The notes under the pieces are model-generated. The model was not told the origin of the DNA, searched no databases, and worked only from the letters and a program-made list of their open reading frames with translations. A stretch of 64,000 bases of DNA, taken from assembly GCF_017312725.1 (NCBI RefSeq), contig NZ_BOPO01000090.1, positions 1 through 64,000 on the forward strand, read 5' to 3'. Position numbers and translations under genes: made by a program. Below, piece after piece: positions 62,432-64,000 of this stretch (the stretch's first letter is position 1; every line of letters begins with the position of its first letter). The stretch is from Actinocatenispora comari. GTDB taxonomy: Bacteria > Actinomycetota > Actinomycetes > Mycobacteriales > Micromonosporaceae.

Positions 62432-63325
62432 ATGGCTGGACTGCGGGACGTCGGCGACTTCATTCGCGAGCAGCGGCGCAGCGCGCAGATCTCGCTGCGG
62501 CAGCTCGCGAAGCAGACCGGCGTCAGCAATCCGTACCTCAGCCAGATCGAGCGGGGCCTGCGCAAGCCGAGCGCCGAGGTGCTGCAGCAGATCGCGAACG
62601 CGCTGCGCGTCTCGACCCCGGTGATGTACCTGCGCGCCGGCCTGCTCGAACACTCCGACGGCCAGGGTGTGCTGACCGCGATCGCCGCCGACGAGGTGCT
62701 CACGGCTCGGCAGAAGCAGTCCCTGGCCGAGATCTACGAGGCGTTCCGCCGGGAGAACCTGCGGTACGCGAAGGCCGACGCGGCGTCGCCCGACGGCGGC
62801 GCAGCCGACGCCGAACCGTCCGGGGGCGAGGCGTCCGACGCCGAGCCGTCCGAGGTCGGTACGACACCAGAGCCGCACGACCCGGGGGTGGGTGCGGCGG
62901 CCGGGGCCGGTGCGAAACCGGCCCCGGCCGCCGAGGCACCAGCCGTCGGCACGTCCGTGACGGCAGCTGGCGTGACCGCCGAGGCGGGAGCAGGTGGCAC
63001 GACCGCCGGGGCGGCCAGCCGCAGGACCGCGCCGGCGGCCGATCCGATCGACGCAGGGCGGGCGACCGCGGTGCCGATGGCGCGCACCGCGGCCAGCGCG
63101 GCCCGGCGGGCGGCGAGCAAGGCCGCGCAACGGGCCGCCGACGGTGCTGCCCGGGCCGCCGGCAGCCCGGCGGCGAAGGCCGCCCAGCGTTCGGCCGGCA
63201 AGGCGGCGCAACGGGCCGCGGACACCGCGGCCGGCGCGGCACAACGGGCCGCGGACACCGCGGCCGGCAAGGCAGTTCGATCCGCGGTCGGCAAGCGGGG
63301 GCGCGGCCGACCGGATGACCAGTGA
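62432..63325 (+). CDS. XRE-family regulator with Ala/Lys-rich tail (Rv0474-like)
   Basis: 297 residues: an N-terminal HTH (LRQLAKQTGVSNPYLSQIER) in the first 60, a linker with acidic Ser/Asp/Glu, and an Ala/Arg/Lys-rich C-terminus with 11-residue units (AAQRAADTAAG twice). In M. tuberculosis the XRE protein Rv0474 also precedes hbhA. Leaderless start; the dyad at its promoter suggests self-regulation. Confidence 0.88.
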   Translation: MAGLRDVGDFIREQRRSAQISLRQLAKQTGVSNPYLSQIERGLRKPSAEVLQQIANALRVSTPVMYLRAGLLEHSDGQGVLTAIAADEVLTARQKQSLAEIYEAFRRENLRYAKADAASPDGGAADAEPSGGEASDAEPSEVGTTPEPHDPGVGAAAGAGAKPAPAAEAPAVGTSVTAAGVTAEAGAGGTTAGAASRRTAPAADPIDAGRATAVPMARTAASAARRAASKAAQRAADGAARAAGSPAAKAAQRSAGKAAQRAADTAAGAAQRAADTAAGKAVRSAVGKRGRGRPDDQ

Positions 63326-63346
63326 CCACAGTCGAGGGGTGGAGAA

Positions 63347-63856
63347 ATGGCAGACAAGCAGAAGTACCCCGGCCCGCTGTACGCGGCGGCCGGGTTCGGT
63401 GATCTCGCCGCGGAGAAGCTGCGCGAGCTGCCCGACCGGGTGTCCGGCCTGCAGTCGTGGGCCCGCGAGGAGTTCTCCGGTGGCCGGGAGAAGGCCCAGG
63501 CCGACCTGGCCGACCTGGGCGGCAAGGTCGGCGCCGGGCTCGCCAACTGGCGGCACCGGGTGCAGGACATCGCCGCGACCGACCGCACCCAGCTGCGCGC
63601 CGACGCTCGCCGCCGGGCCGGCGAGCTGGCCGACGAAGCGGGCCGCCGGCTGGTGACCGCGCAGGTCCGGGCGGCCGAGGCGTACCAGGACCTGGTGGCC
63701 CGGGGCAGCACCCTGCTGGACTCCGACGCCAGCGCCGACGAGCCCGGCGAGATCTCCGAGCGCTCCGCGCCGGCGCCGGAGTCGGCGCCCGCGCCGAAGA
63801 AGAAGATGGCGAAGAAGGCGACCCGTCCGGCAGTCCGGAAGAGCGCCGACAAGTAA
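63347..63856 (+). CDS. hbhA: Heparin-binding haemagglutinin-like protein
   Basis: 169 residues, mostly helical: an amphipathic N-terminal region (GPLYAAAGFGDLAAEKLREL), a long coiled coil and a Lys/Ala/Pro tail (KKKMAKKATRPAVRK). This layout matches HbhA, a surface adhesin and lipid-droplet/peptidoglycan-linked protein of mycobacteria (Rv0475). GGAG lies before the ATG; 22 bp after the XRE stop, so one operon. Confidence 0.85.
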   Translation: MADKQKYPGPLYAAAGFGDLAAEKLRELPDRVSGLQSWAREEFSGGREKAQADLADLGGKVGAGLANWRHRVQDIAATDRTQLRADARRRAGELADEAGRRLVTAQVRAAEAYQDLVARGSTLLDSDASADEPGEISERSAPAPESAPAPKKKMAKKATRPAVRKSADK

Positions 63857-63936
63857 CGGTCCGGTGGGCGGGTGGCGCACTTCGGCGATCCGGCCCCGGA
63901 TGCACGAGTGGCGCATCCGGACCCCGACACCGCCAC

Positions 63937-63974
63937 AGGGCGTGGCACCGGCACACCGCCGGCCGCCACGCCCT
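63937..63974. terminator. 10-bp hairpin with nested 5-bp stem after hbhA
   Basis: AGGGCGTGGC / GCCACGCCCT perfect stem with an inner CCGGC/GCCGG in the loop, 81 bp after the hbhA stop. Likely terminator of the XRE-hbhA operon. Confidence 0.55.
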
Positions 63975-64000
63975 CGCCGTGCCCGGCTGCCACGCTCCTC

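Noticed and set aside
1-64000. tRNA, rRNA, CRISPR, prophage or integrase
   Set aside because: No cloverleaf-like segment with a T-loop, no rRNA cores, no regular spacer-repeat array and no integrase or phage structural proteins were seen. A tRNA scan would settle the first point.

Overview
The window is chromosomal DNA of a very GC-rich actinomycete. G or C fills almost every third codon position, GTG starts are common, and mycothiol synthase, a mycosin-type protease, the GlnR regulator, an HbhA-like adhesin and DUF5999/DUF5134/DUF397 proteins are present. A Micromonosporales-type filamentous actinomycete fits best, but the species cannot be read from the sequence. I see no rRNA, tRNA, CRISPR array, transposase, prophage or large biosynthetic cluster.

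Layout. 0-7.4 kb: a mycosin-like S8 protease whose frame stays open past the window edge, a membrane Ser/Thr kinase with an outside ricin-type lectin domain, then a minus-strand run of nth, a TlpA-like thioredoxin lipoprotein, a CoA-type Nudix hydrolase, a cupredoxin lipoprotein and a MarP-like membrane serine protease. 7.5-13.1 kb: a Gfo/Idh/MocA oxidoreductase and a sugar or glycerophosphodiester uptake operon (two permeases, binding lipoprotein, GDPD; no ATPase). 13.2-17.3 kb: two anchored proteins of unknown function and an ECF sigma factor between a zinc-finger anti-sigma-like membrane protein and a DUF5134 protein. 17.3-25.2 kb: a SWIM/SNF2-helicase pair, DUF5999, a GGDEF-EAL c-di-GMP protein, and an NlpC/P60 cell-wall hydrolase under a c-di-AMP riboswitch. 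25.6-32.2 kb: an aldo/keto reductase, a class III aminotransferase, a PadR-sORF-ABC-FtsX operon and a PLP dehydratase. 32.5-42.9 kb: an S9 oligopeptidase, a kinase plus double-FHA ABC exporter pair (as Rv1746/Rv1747), and an ABC/two-component operon. 42.9-57.3 kb: a block with the same gene set as M. tuberculosis Rv0812-Rv0819 (mshD, glnR, LmeA-like, ThiX-like, CysA2-like, SseC, Rv0813c-like, Rv0812-like), interrupted by an ECF sigma/anti-sigma pair, a MazF toxin-antitoxin module, a cysteine-rich leader peptide, DUF4395 and a Na+/H+ antiporter. 57.5-64 kb: a secreted GH43-like glycosidase, a Nur-like Fur regulator, a YgfZ protein, a 164-bp element with perfect 21-bp terminal inverted repeats, a BKACE enzyme, an SDR, and an XRE-hbhA pair.

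Shared themes. Many genes appear leaderless: a -10-like hexamer lies 6-8 nt before the start codon, including a recurring CTGGCANNNT form. Several promoters carry near-perfect dyads (PadR, mshD, XRE). Translational coupling through ATGA/GTGA overlaps is widespread. Four short ORFs of 25-39 codons sit in regulatory or coupled positions; the best supported are the Cys leader peptide at 51011 and a 39-residue, three-repeat ORF at 30474-30593. The least explained items are that repeat micro-ORF, the 164-bp inverted-repeat element, and the over-represented dyad GTCCA-N3-TGGAC.
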